Assembly: GCA_049487715.1 (NCBI GenBank)
Contig: CP150558.1
Location: 558,001-622,000 of the forward strand
Length of the DNA stretch: 64,000 nt
Reading direction: 5' to 3'
From: Pycnococcus provasolii
Taxonomy: Eukaryota > Chlorophyta > Pseudoscourfieldiophyceae > Pseudoscourfieldiales
Translations under genes and position numbers: made by a program
Shown: piece after piece, positions 29,175 through 38,389 of the stretch
Position numbering within the stretch: the first letter of the stretch is position 1
Layout of the letters: every line of letters begins with the position of its first letter
The notes under the pieces: model-generated
What the model saw: only the letters and a program-made list of their open reading frames with translations
Databases searched by the model: none
Told to the model about the DNA's origin: nothing

Positions 29175-29780
29175 GTGTTTCCCACCATGCGTAACCTACC
29201 TCACTCTTGTAAACGTTCGCGGTCTCCATTCCAGCGAGAGGTGTATAGTAGCGGCCACAAGCGACACCACGGATTGCGCTACCAAGCCGTGACGACGCCT
29301 GACGGCATCGTCGTCCATATGTATGGTCCAGTCAGTGGCAGGCGTCATGATTCAACGATGTTGGACATGAGTGGCCTTCTCCAACACGTCAAAGGGACGG
29401 GACTGTGGTTTTCGAGGGCCTCGGCGCGTTTACAGCACCTCAAAGGTCGCGAGGAGTCTCTCAGGGGCGTAGGGATTGACTTTAGGGGTTTATTCTCGGG
29501 GTTACGTTTCCTCACATACTGGGCGCACGCGTACCGTTGGTGTGGGAGTGCCGCTTGCACGGGCGGAGGCGGCCCTCAATATTGCATGGAAGGTGAGCGA
29601 GAACCAACTCAAGAGGGTGCGGAACGCCATGTCGTCCACTCGGCGCTTGCGTTTCCGCAACGAAGACATTGGTCTTTCACGACTTCACGCCACTTGGAAG
29701 AGGGGCATACATACACATCATCATAGTGTACTGTCCCCTTGGAAAAATGGGCAGGAAAACCTAATTTGTAATAACCCTAT
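29175..29780 (+). pseudogene. Decayed PIF/Harbinger-like transposase fragment (DDE_Tnp_4 type)
   Basis: In one frame, about 29230-29390 encodes SSGHKRHHGLRYQAVTTPDG, then VHMYGPVSGRRHDSTMLDMS and GLLQHV. This is the strongly conserved stretch of the DDE_Tnp_4 family, with the Gly-x-Asp context around RRHDS. Downstream the reading continues only in other frames: about 29530-29640 carries GVGVPLARAEAALNIAW and RNAMSSTR, the expected C-terminal region, in a shifted frame. There is no ATG at the head of the first frame and the N-terminal helix-turn-helix part is missing. I see no clear terminal inverted repeats. It is a dead remnant. Confidence 0.65.
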
Positions 29781-29941
29781 CCAACTATTTTGAATTGTGG
29801 AAATCTCCGACGCGGAGCCTTCCCGCCCTATCGAAGTCCCTGGATCGGAGACCCGAACGAAAATCCGAGTTTTCCTCTCTCCCTCCCAAAATCTCCTTCA
29901 AAAATTCCAATCCGGTCATTGTGTTTCGAATTTTCCGTCCA

Positions 29942-32191
29942 ATGTCGTCGTCGCCAACTTCCTCCGCGAACTCGTTGTCGTCTTCGTCAACGGCAGCCAA
30001 CCACACGACAACTACGGAGGCGAATCCAGAGCACCAACAACAACGCAATCATGTCAGCAGTCGCAAAGGCAGCAACAACGTGCTCTTCGTGCGTGGGACG
30101 AAGACGTACTCCGTCAGGGGACTACCTATGACAGGGCAGTCGGCGCAGCAGCACAAAGGTGGTGGTGGTGGTGGTGGTGGCACGACGACTACGAAGAGTC
30201 AAATGAAGGCGACAACAACATCGTGGGTTCCTCCATCCGAGAAACATGGGAACGAGAAGAGCAGTATGGATAGTAATGCAGGAGGAGGAGGTTTCGATGA
30301 AATTGAAGCAGCAGGAGGCGTCACGCACAACAAGGCGAATCGAACTCGCGATTTCATAAGAGGGGGTGCGGTGCGTGTGCCTGATCCGCAGCGTGTCGCA
30401 CCGACCGTGCCGACTTCGAAGAAGATCAAGTCGTCGTCATATCGTGCTGACGACGACGAGGAAAAAACGAAGCTAGCCAGACCACAACCGCCGAATCGTT
30501 CCGCACCTCACCAACCACCATCCAAGGTGTACAACGATAGTAGTGGCAAGCTGCTGGAAAGCGAGTCTTCTTCCCACGTCGTCGCTGCAACCGCTGCATT
30601 CTATGAGCAGCGTGGTGCGACGACGAAAGCGACAACAGCAACGGACTTGAAATATCATCACAGCCAGCAGTGGAGGAGCACAAATCTCCACGAGCAGCAG
30701 CAGCAGCAGCAGCAGCAGGATTTCAATCATCACCGCAACAGCAGCATGCGCGCGAGTGAGCGATACGGCGGGATGTTATCGGGTGCTGCCACGCCTGGTG
30801 GAGCTGTGCTTCGCGCGTCGTGGACTGCTGGAGGAGGACCGCATCAACACCCTTCAGCCTTCCGCACACCTGCGCCAACTCGATATGGACCATCCATCGC
30901 GCCAGGTAGGCTTGGATCATCGAGCGTGTATCCTTTCGCGCGTGCGACGAGGCAGACGTCGCAGCTAGAACGAGATGACGATAGCATCCACCAGTCAGTT
31001 ATGCACCTCAGCCAGGACATGGATGTTATGCGCGAATCGCTCGATGCCGCGCTTGCCGCTACGAATGCTCGCAACAGGAGCTACGCAACCATGCGTCGAA
31101 GTGCCAACTGGGCACGAACGTCAGCCTCAGCTCTTCCTGTTCCATATCCTTCATCTGACATCTTTGGCGATGGCGGCGTTACGTCGACATACCATACAGC
31201 CCGGGAGACAGAGGAGGTGGAATTGGTGAAGAATGTTGATATCATCGCCGACAACGAGACGACAGCGCTACCCCGTTGGTGTCGCTGGATCGCCGAACGC
31301 ATCAACCGCTTTGCACTTTCACGAGAGACGTCTGCCGGAGATATGGACGATGATGCGTTCACGTTCGTGTCGAGTTTGCCAACCCCTCGACCTGGTGACG
31401 ACGAAGACAACGTCCTTCTGCGAAGTGCTCTCGCCGAAATCTTACGAGCATTGAACGTAGGAATGGCGACTGAAGGGGCGACTGCTTTGCAGGTGAACAC
31501 CACCACGACAACCACCACCATCCACGCCACAACATCAATGGGAGGCGCCGATCTATCCCCAGCCACGATGAACGAGCACTCAGCGATGAGTTCTCCCACG
31601 CAAGCCGAAACGCTCAGTAGCTGGGCGGAGCAGGACGCCTTCCAGCGCAATCTTGCTCTTGTGCAGCAATTGGAGCAGCTGCAGACAACCTTGGACACAA
31701 AGGATGAGCAAGTACGCACCCTGCAGGATGCAATGTGGAAGGGTGCCGCCGGAGGTGGAGAGGAAGAGCGTGTTCTGCGTAGTGCTTTAGAAGCGGCGGA
31801 GCAAGAAAGTGCACGTTTGCGCATTGCACTGGATGCCGAGAAGAATCGATCGGATGTTCTTCGGGAAGGCTTGGCAAGCATCACCGACCGCATCGGAGAA
31901 GACACTCCCCGCGATGTTCCATCTGGCAATGGTACCGTGCTCGCACCAAGCGACTGGGCAAGGCAGGTGCTTGCCGATGATGCGGTCTGTGCAACGTTGG
32001 AGGCGAGCGTTGCAACGCTCGAGACGATTGCGGAGACCGAAAATCCAATTCGTGCGCAGATTGCCTTTCTTAACGAGACCATCGAGGATGCTGCGCGCGA
32101 GATCGCTTCACTCCGTGCGGAGCTTGCCGCAACAAGGGCGAAAGTTGCTGCAGCGGAGGCGGGAGAGGAGGTGAAATCAGTCGCGACATAG
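29942..32191 (+). CDS. Hypothetical coiled-coil protein with a long disordered N-terminus
   Basis: About 749 residues from the ATG at 29942 (MSSSPTSSANSLSSSS). The frame is open upstream to 29795, but that part has basic leader-like composition. Residues 1-350 are low complexity: Ser/Thr runs, a Gly run and a Gln run from CAG repeats near 30695-30718. A conserved-looking middle (about 380-520) includes MHLSQDMDVMRESLDAALAA and the Trp-rich LPRWCRWIAERINRFAL. The C-terminal third has Leu/Glu/Arg heptads (LVQQLEQLQTTLDTKDEQV; later LNETIEDAAREIASLRAEL), a coiled coil. No catalytic or membrane segment is seen. Its coiled-coil ending suggests a structural or cytoskeletal role, which is inference. 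The gene converges on the TPR/GT41-like gene. Confidence 0.7.
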   Translation: MSSSPTSSANSLSSSSTAANHTTTTEANPEHQQQRNHVSSRKGSNNVLFVRGTKTYSVRGLPMTGQSAQQHKGGGGGGGGTTTTKSQMKATTTSWVPPSEKHGNEKSSMDSNAGGGGFDEIEAAGGVTHNKANRTRDFIRGGAVRVPDPQRVAPTVPTSKKIKSSSYRADDDEEKTKLARPQPPNRSAPHQPPSKVYNDSSGKLLESESSSHVVAATAAFYEQRGATTKATTATDLKYHHSQQWRSTNLHEQQQQQQQQDFNHHRNSSMRASERYGGMLSGAATPGGAVLRASWTAGGGPHQHPSAFRTPAPTRYGPSIAPGRLGSSSVYPFARATRQTSQLERDDDSIHQSVMHLSQDMDVMRESLDAALAATNARNRSYATMRRSANWARTSASALPVPYPSSDIFGDGGVTSTYHTARETEEVELVKNVDIIADNETTALPRWCRWIAERINRFALSRETSAGDMDDDAFTFVSSLPTPRPGDDEDNVLLRSALAEILRALNVGMATEGATALQVNTTTTTTTIHATTSMGGADLSPATMNEHSAMSSPTQAETLSSWAEQDAFQRNLALVQQLEQLQTTLDTKDEQVRTLQDAMWKGAAGGGEEERVLRSALEAAEQESARLRIALDAEKNRSDVLREGLASITDRIGEDTPRDVPSGNGTVLAPSDWARQVLADDAVCATLEASVATLETIAETENPIRAQIAFLNETIEDAAREIASLRAELAATRAKVAAAEAGEEVKSVAT

Positions 32192-32568
32192 GCAGGAAGG
32201 AACGAGTTCGCATGGTTGCGGCGCAGACTGCGATGGCGACGGCGGGAGCAATTTTTGAGGATGAGGAGGATGAGGGGTTATTCACTGGGTTCACGCTGTC
32301 AGCGTGAGCGTGAGTAGGAACAAGTAACGAAAAGGAACAACAATTGGATCATTCAACAACGACAGACATTCCATGAATATTTAGTCATCCTATGCTCACC
32401 TCACGCGTCATGCCTTCGACCACCGCCACCTTGGGCGTCACTCTCACCAAAACTGCGATAGGATGTTTGGTAATGGAGGGTATGGTTCCTTCCTCTTGAA
32501 GTAATAAAATAAAAGAAAGAATGGAAATGGTGGTACGTAAATCAGTTGGAAATGAATATATATGCCTT
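32192..32568. other. Convergent intergenic region
   Basis: 377 bases between two facing stops. It should hold two 3' ends. AATAAAATAAAAG near 32502-32514 resembles a plus-strand poly(A) signal. I see no gene and no telomeric repeat. Confidence 0.4.
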
Positions 32569-35500
32569 TCAGCACCTCACCTTAAGCACACCCCAGCGAC
32601 CTCCTGCTTTAGCGAGCTCGTGTGACATGGCAAGTGCACCCAAGCTCGACACGGGGCAAGGTTGTGGTGTAGACGATGATGCGGAAGCGGCATCATTCAA
32701 ACGTCGATGTACAAGAAGCGCGTCGACGAGCGCATCCTCGTAAGCTCGAAGCGACGTCGAGCTAGTCACATCCAGCACAGGAATGCCCGCACCACTAAGT
32801 ACAGTGGCGGCTGAAGGAGGAAGCGTGACTCCATGAGAGGTGATTGGAGAGTCCGGGCGAGCGAAAGTCACCAAGGATGCCTGAGCCGCCGCGAGCAGCC
32901 AGCCGCCCGACTCGGGCGGTGGCGGCGGGGCAAGGAGGATGCGGTTACGCGCCACGCCGCGAGCCGCCATCTGCGCGAGCAAGTTGGGTACCGCTGCAGG
33001 ATGCGCGCCGACAATCCACGCGTTAGCACTCGGAACGCGGCGCAGAGCCGCGCACCATACATCCAACAGCACCGGCGAAAGCGCCGCCCCGCCTGATGCG
33101 GAGGCAAAAGATCCAGCCACTAAGCCCACGAGCAGTGGCGAAGATTTTGCCGCGTTGCGAGCGACGTGCACAACTCGCTTCTCTGCATCCGACAGATCTG
33201 ATGGCATGCCAGCGGATACGTGTGGAAGGTAAACCACACGTTGAGATGCGCCCAGTGCAGCAAGCGCATCTGGCGGCGCCAAACGAGCATGTGTTGCCAC
33301 CGATGCACCAGCAAGGAGCCGAACGGCGGGGGCACGCGTTGAAAGCAGCTCGCCTTCGTCGTCGTGCTCCCGCCGGCGCACACGAGGTGCAACGTTGGAG
33401 GAAATCTGCGCTGTCCCCGTGCTGGGATGAGCTGCGGTGGCCATGTCATCAGTCGCGTTGGATTCTGTCTCTGCGGAGGATGTCGGATGCGCGGCGGTGA
33501 CAGAGAAGGCCATGTCCACCGCGTCGAGAGCAACAAGCGCCTCGCAACCGCCACCAATGTGTCGCACGTGCTCCGCATGGCCGCCACTCGGTGGCTGCGT
33601 GGACAGCACCACGAGTGACGAAACCGGGCTTTGTCTTAGACGATCGGCAAACTGTTTTGCAGCCTCCGCACCTGGCGCCAGCAAAACTACATCCATGCAC
33701 AGGCGTTCGAGAGTAGCCTGAAGTGCCTCAGGCGCACTTGCCCCACCAGCCGGCTCCGTCTCAACAACGCAGAGTGGCAATGGCGATGCAGTGCCACGCA
33801 CGAGCACATGACAAGCTGCATCATCCTGTGACAAGCTGCCAGATGACAGCTTGGCGGCGCATTCGAGTGCTGCAGATGCCGACGCCAGCCCCGTGGCCCC
33901 CCCGCGAATGCAAACAGCTAGATCTGACGTGACGTTGATCGAAGATGCGCCACTCGCGTACGGCGCGGAGTGAGCCTTCGCAGAGGCAAGCAGGCGCCGC
34001 CGCATCGCGTGAGCGCTTAGCTGCGCAACGCCGCGCAAGACGCGAGGCGTGCTGCCCAGCTGCCAAGCAGGAAGAGCTGCCGCCGCGTCAGCGGCGGCAA
34101 CGGCGGCGGGGGACACGTTCACGATCGCCTCGACGAGCGTGCGCATCGTGCTCTCGCGTTTTCCCCACAAGCCGAGAGCATCTCGCGTCGTAATGAGTCC
34201 TGCGGTCGTCGCAATTCCAATGGCGTCGATTGCCTTGTGACCTGACGCCGCATTCCCGGCGGCAGCGCGGCGTGCCGATGCGAACGCCGCGCCGGCGGCA
34301 GGCAAAGACCCGGAATTGGCGTGCGCTCTTGCGAGCGCAAGCAGCGTCGTACTTGCGCCGTGCGGATGCTCGCCAGCAGCCACCTCGAGCGCGTGTCGGA
34401 TGGCTGCGGCGTCGGCGGCGGAGGCGTCGCGCATTCCAGCCCCGATGGTGGCGATGCCCGCCCTGGCGCGCGCTGCCAAGCCAAGCGCGCGAGAACGAAA
34501 CGCCTGGTGCCTCGTCGCGTTCGCGGCGTCGAGCGTTTCAGACACGGCGGCATACGCTGCAGCGGCTCCTCCACCGTCGCCTGCGCCGTGTCGAAGCTCG
34601 GCGAGCTGAAGCCAAAGGCTTGCGGCATCCACCGCGGGCAGTGCCCCGGACCCACCTGACAGGGCCGCGCCCAGACTGTTCGCGGCATCCATGAACGACC
34701 CCGCGAGAGCGAGCGCGGCAGCACGACCCGCCCAACGTGGAGCAGCCATCGCCCCGGGCGCTCCGCGTGCAGCTTCTCCATACGCCTTGGCGGCACGGTG
34801 CAAGCTGCCTCGCACGGTCTCCATCTTTTCCCCGTCTGTCCCATTGCTCCATGAGGCGAGCGGCGTGGACCGCGGGTGGGCCATGGCAAGCTCGTACCTT
34901 GCCTCGCCGAGCAGTGCCAGCACCTGCGGGCGTCGATGCGCTTCTATTGGCGTAGCCTGCGCAACGGCGGCATCGTCACTCACACTGGCCACATCGACTC
35001 CAGCCTCGCCTCGCGAGAGAAGTGCAGCGTACGCCGCTGCGGCTGCCGCAGGCTTACCTAGCTCGAGGCGGGCGTGCGCGACACCGAGCGCAAAGCGCAC
35101 GGACGACGGATTCTTCTCAAGCGCAGATTCGTACATGGCGAGAGCGGCGGAGGCATCTCCTTTAGCCAATGCTACGGACGCAGCGCCGGCGATCGCCTCG
35201 GGCAGTCCAGGCGAGGCGGCATCAGCGCGAGCGTACGCCGCCGCCGCATCGTCGAAACGTCCCGCGGCGCGCAGTGCGTCGCCCAGCTCAACCTCATGAC
35301 GCGCCTCCTCGCTGACCTCACCGCCGCCGCCATCCTTCCGCGATGCATCATGCAGCATGCCCGCCTTCTTTGCTGCAGCCTCCTCTGGAGACAACAGCTC
35401 GTCCGCGGCGTTTGGTGGTGTCACCTTCTTCTTAGGCGTCGCCTCCAGCACGGCTGCCGCCTCGTCTGGCTTTCCGGCGTCGTGTAACAGCCGCGCGAGT

Positions 35501-36105
35501 CGAGCGCGCGCGCTGACGAGTTCCGGCGCATGCTGGAGCGCATTCGTGAACGCCGCGATCGCCACGTCGGTCCGGCCTGCGCTGGCGTGAAGTTCGCCTA
35601 GCGCGGCGTGCGCCGGCCCAAACTCGGGCGCCGTGCGTACAGCCTCGACGAGTGCCGCCTCGGCCGCCTCCTGTTCGCCTAGAGCCTGCAGGCTGATGCC
35701 GAGCGTGACGCGCGCATCCGTGAGTCTCGGATCAGCTCGAAGCGCCTTGCGCAGTGTGAGCACCGCCTGCGTGTGATCGCCGATCGCTGCGTACGCCGCC
35801 CCGAGCCCGCGCCAACCTCCCGCTTCGCTCGGTCTTGCCTTTGCGGCTTTCGCGAAGCACGCCCTGGCCTGCGGTAGGTTTGCGGGTCCGTTTTTGAGGA
35901 GATACTCACCCGCGCTGAGGTACTCGTCGTATCTCTTCAGCTTCGCGGCTGGGCAGTCGTCTGGCCTCGGCGTTCTTCCCATGGCGTGCCCTGAGGAACC
36001 ACCACCAGTGGCCTTCAAGTTACTCCCCCCCGACGCTTGCGCCGACACACACGCAAGGCGTACCATAGGTGCTAAGCACAGAAAAGCAACAGGGAGGAGG
36101 AGCAT
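32569..36105 (-). CDS. Secretory TPR protein with a GT41 (OGT/SPINDLY)-like C-terminus
   Basis: About 1178 residues from the ATG at 36105, which gives a clean signal peptide (MLLLPVAFLCLAP, then CVSAQA). In-frame ATGs at 36225 and 36339 would add a basic leader. At least six TPR units follow (for example GWRGLGAAYAAIGDHTQAVL and AHAALGELHASAGRTDVAIA), then a second TPR group. The middle is Ala-rich helical. The last 200 residues match the second Rossmann half of GT41 enzymes: LLDVWCAALRRVPSANAWIV, then ARGVARNRILLAPP, and SHGVTLPPSAATVLSGAGIP. In OGT the segment before this carries an essential Lys (FNNLYKIDP); here it reads FASASGGAALSP, with no Lys. Canonical OGT is also cytosolic and nuclear. 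It may be an inactive or re-purposed secretory relative. Confidence 0.65.
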   Translation of the reverse strand: MLLLPVAFLCLAPMVRLACVSAQASGGSNLKATGGGSSGHAMGRTPRPDDCPAAKLKRYDEYLSAGEYLLKNGPANLPQARACFAKAAKARPSEAGGWRGLGAAYAAIGDHTQAVLTLRKALRADPRLTDARVTLGISLQALGEQEAAEAALVEAVRTAPEFGPAHAALGELHASAGRTDVAIAAFTNALQHAPELVSARARLARLLHDAGKPDEAAAVLEATPKKKVTPPNAADELLSPEEAAAKKAGMLHDASRKDGGGGEVSEEARHEVELGDALRAAGRFDDAAAAYARADAASPGLPEAIAGAASVALAKGDASAALAMYESALEKNPSSVRFALGVAHARLELGKPAAAAAAYAALLSRGEAGVDVASVSDDAAVAQATPIEAHRRPQVLALLGEARYELAMAHPRSTPLASWSNGTDGEKMETVRGSLHRAAKAYGEAARGAPGAMAAPRWAGRAAALALAGSFMDAANSLGAALSGGSGALPAVDAASLWLQLAELRHGAGDGGGAAAAYAAVSETLDAANATRHQAFRSRALGLAARARAGIATIGAGMRDASAADAAAIRHALEVAAGEHPHGASTTLLALARAHANSGSLPAAGAAFASARRAAAGNAASGHKAIDAIGIATTAGLITTRDALGLWGKRESTMRTLVEAIVNVSPAAVAAADAAAALPAWQLGSTPRVLRGVAQLSAHAMRRRLLASAKAHSAPYASGASSINVTSDLAVCIRGGATGLASASAALECAAKLSSGSLSQDDAACHVLVRGTASPLPLCVVETEPAGGASAPEALQATLERLCMDVVLLAPGAEAAKQFADRLRQSPVSSLVVLSTQPPSGGHAEHVRHIGGGCEALVALDAVDMAFSVTAAHPTSSAETESNATDDMATAAHPSTGTAQISSNVAPRVRRREHDDEGELLSTRAPAVRLLAGASVATHARLAPPDALAALGASQRVVYLPHVSAGMPSDLSDAEKRVVHVARNAAKSSPLLVGLVAGSFASASGGAALSPVLLDVWCAALRRVPSANAWIVGAHPAAVPNLLAQMAARGVARNRILLAPPPPPESGGWLLAAAQASLVTFARPDSPITSHGVTLPPSAATVLSGAGIPVLDVTSSTSLRAYEDALVDALLVHRRLNDAASASSSTPQPCPVSSLGALAMSHELAKAGGRWGVLKVRC

Positions 36106-36503
36106 GAGCTGAAAGGAGGCAGTGCCAGAGGAGGCTGGCCGCCACCGACTTCTTCTTCTGAAGGGAGGAGGCCGAGTGCGAGTGCCGACATGCCGCCGCC
36201 GACATGCCGACGCGGACGCGGACATGACAACGTGTTGCTTGCAAGCTTTGCCGCGGATCGGATCCCCCTCCTCCCCCTCCACCTCAACACGCCTGGCCGC
36301 CGAGGAGGGACCAAATTGCCCTCGGCCTGGGGGATACATCTCTGCACCGGTACATAAATGGTTTTATACGACGACATATTTTAGTCTTCTACCTTACATA
36401 GTCCGCCTCAGCAGCTGTCGTAAACTTTAAGGTTCGCCCGAATGACGGCTGCGGCTACCTTGCGCATGCTGCTTCCGCTCCTCCCAGGGAGCCCACATCG
36501 CGA

Positions 36504-36977
36504 TTACGTTCTTCTGAGTCTCTCTGCGTCCGCGACGAAGCAGATGGTACCCACCGTGAAGCACACCACACCGAGCGAGTAGTACTTGGGCGCGTGGTAC
36601 GCCGCGCGCACCCACCAGAACCACCACAAGGTTTGCGTTTGAGGCGTTTTCGTTGCCGTTGTCGTTGGGGTATCCCGTCCGACGTCTGTCTCAGGAGAGA
36701 CGTGCGTTGGCTGCTGCTCACTGCTGCGGTGACTGTCACCACCACCACACTCAGCACGTTCCAAGTGCGCGAGAACGACTTTCCTGTGTCCTTGCGCGAG
36801 CGCGTCGAGGCCGAAGAACAGGCACCCGCACAGGTAGAGGTAGCTGCCGAGGCGGTAGAGGCCGACGTGATCGTCGAGGGTGGTGAGGAGACTATGGGGA
36901 GACGCAGAGGCCGAGGACGGCGGCGGCGGCGGCGGAGGGGCAAACACAGAGCGAGCGCCACCAGAGGCGGCGGACAT
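36504..36977 (-). CDS. Small two-region membrane protein, YrhK-like
   Basis: 157 residues, starting MSAASGGARSVFAPPPPPPP. A short Pro/Ser-rich N-terminus is followed by a hydrophobic helix (LYRLGSYLYLCGCLFFGLDAL, about residues 40-60) and a polar Thr/Ser loop. A Trp-rich patch (TLWWFWWVRAAYH) leads to a second helix (YYSLGVVCFTVGTICFVADA, about 131-150). The LGS.L.L.G...F repeats resemble the YrhK family of small membrane proteins, a tentative match. Its function is unknown. It lies in the same direction as, and upstream of, the GT41-like gene. Confidence 0.55.
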   Translation of the reverse strand: MSAASGGARSVFAPPPPPPPSSASASPHSLLTTLDDHVGLYRLGSYLYLCGCLFFGLDALAQGHRKVVLAHLERAECGGGDSHRSSEQQPTHVSPETDVGRDTPTTTATKTPQTQTLWWFWWVRAAYHAPKYYSLGVVCFTVGTICFVADAERLRRT

Positions 36978-37204
36978 ACAAAGAGTGACAGGTTTTGGAC
37001 ACGTAAGTTAGAACTTTCCCCCCGGCCCGGGGGTACGTTGCACGAGCCAGCAGCCAGCCCGGACGTCCCAGGCAGGCAGGCGACGGCTGTGGTGGTGGTG
37101 GTGGTGGCGGCGGCGGCGGCAGTGGTGGTGGTGGTGATGGTGGTGGGACCGAACTCGCGTGATGTATGTGAATAAGCGTTCGATTTACAACTGAATGAGC
37201 GTTC

Positions 37205-38389
37205 TTAGGTTCCGCCTATCGGATCCGACCTTCCTTCGTTCGAACTCTTGTCGTCCTCGTCGTACGATTCCCTGCTCTCTAGCATCGCCTTGTCCAGCGC
37301 CTGCTGTGAAACATGCACGACCAGCGCCGTCGCGACGAACGTGATGGCGAGTCCGAGCGGCATCGTCCACGCCTCGATGCTTCCCATGGTGGCGGCAGCC
37401 TCCTTCAGGTTTCCGTTCGTGTTCATGCCGTCGAGAATGGTTCGACTCGCGCGGCCGAGCGCGACGTACGCGAAAGACGGCAGAAGAAATCCCAGGAACG
37501 TGGCGGTGGCGTACGGCACAAGCTTGATGCTCGACAGGCCGTACAGGTAGTTGGCGGTAGCCTGCGGTATGAGCGGGCTGAGGCGCAGCAGGAAGAGCAC
37601 CTTGAATCCGTCACGTCCAATTGCGCGATCGATCGCCTCCCAGCTTGGAAATCGGCTGAGCAGCTTGGAGAAGCTGTCGCGGAATAAGTTTTTCGATATT
37701 GTGTACGCCAAGACACCTGCGATTGTGCTTCCTATGGCGACGAGCGCGACGGCCAAGGGCACGCCGAATATGGCGCCCGCGGTCATTGTGAGCGGTATGC
37801 ACGGCACGCAGAGGAGCTCGAGGATGGTGTAGAGGCACACGTACACGAGTGGTCCCCACATTCCCATGCCTTCGATCTGCTTGAGAAGGTGCAGTATGTT
37901 ATGTGTGATGAGCTGTCTATTTTGGAACAGCACGAACGCCATGGATGCGAGCGACATGACGACGAGCGAGTACATGAACTTTGTGATGTTGGACATTTCC
38001 GGCGGCTGACTGCTCTCGTTGTCGGCAGCGGCGGCGGCGGCGGCGGCGGCACTGTCGCTGTCAGCACTGTCTTCGTTCGGACCACCACCTGTTGCTGCTC
38101 CGGTGGCGCTTGTTGATGACACGGAGTGTGTTGTGCGTAGGTCTCGGTGATGTCGTCTTTGTGGCGCCGACATTGCCATTGGGGACGCCGACATTGCCGA
38201 CGCCGGCGTATGAGCACAGTGCCTATGATTCGAAGGCCTAGGCACCCCATACGCCACACAAGAAGCACGTCTGTTTTCTTCACGTTTCAAAACCCATCGC
38301 CCTAAGTTCTTCGAAGGCTTCTTCTTGAGCACATCAGGACTCCTACAACGAGGAGCAGACAAAGAACCACAAGGGAGAGAGGAAAGCAT
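37205..38389 (-). CDS. TVP38/TMEM64 (VTT/DedA) family membrane protein
   Basis: A VTT-domain protein of about 394 residues. The ATG at 38389 (MLSSLPCGSLSAPRCRSPD) gives a Ser/Arg-rich, acid-poor N-terminus resembling a plastid transit peptide; the frame is open further to 38527. After a Ser/Ala linker the first helix is MYSLVVMSLASMAFVLF. The VTT core includes LCVPCIPLTMTAGAIFGVPL, then GSTIAGVLAYTISKNLFRD, and the signature FLLRLSPLIPQATANYLYGL with F-[LI]-[LV]-R-L-x-P. A last helix (PLGLAITFVATALVVHV) precedes an acidic tail. Family members are lipid scramblases or transporters in the ER, Golgi or thylakoid. The specific membrane is not determined here. Confidence 0.88.
   Translation of the reverse strand: MLSSLPCGSLSAPRCRSPDVLKKKPSKNLGRWVLKREENRRASCVAYGVPRPSNHRHCAHTPASAMSASPMAMSAPQRRHHRDLRTTHSVSSTSATGAATGGGPNEDSADSDSAAAAAAAAADNESSQPPEMSNITKFMYSLVVMSLASMAFVLFQNRQLITHNILHLLKQIEGMGMWGPLVYVCLYTILELLCVPCIPLTMTAGAIFGVPLAVALVAIGSTIAGVLAYTISKNLFRDSFSKLLSRFPSWEAIDRAIGRDGFKVLFLLRLSPLIPQATANYLYGLSSIKLVPYATATFLGFLLPSFAYVALGRASRTILDGMNTNGNLKEAAATMGSIEAWTMPLGLAITFVATALVVHVSQQALDKAMLESRESYDEDDKSSNEGRSDPIGGT

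Noticed and set aside
30325-30350. tRNA T-arm-like sequence on the minus strand (AGTTCGATTCG)
   Set aside because: Lies in coding sequence and no acceptor stem or anticodon arm can be built around it.
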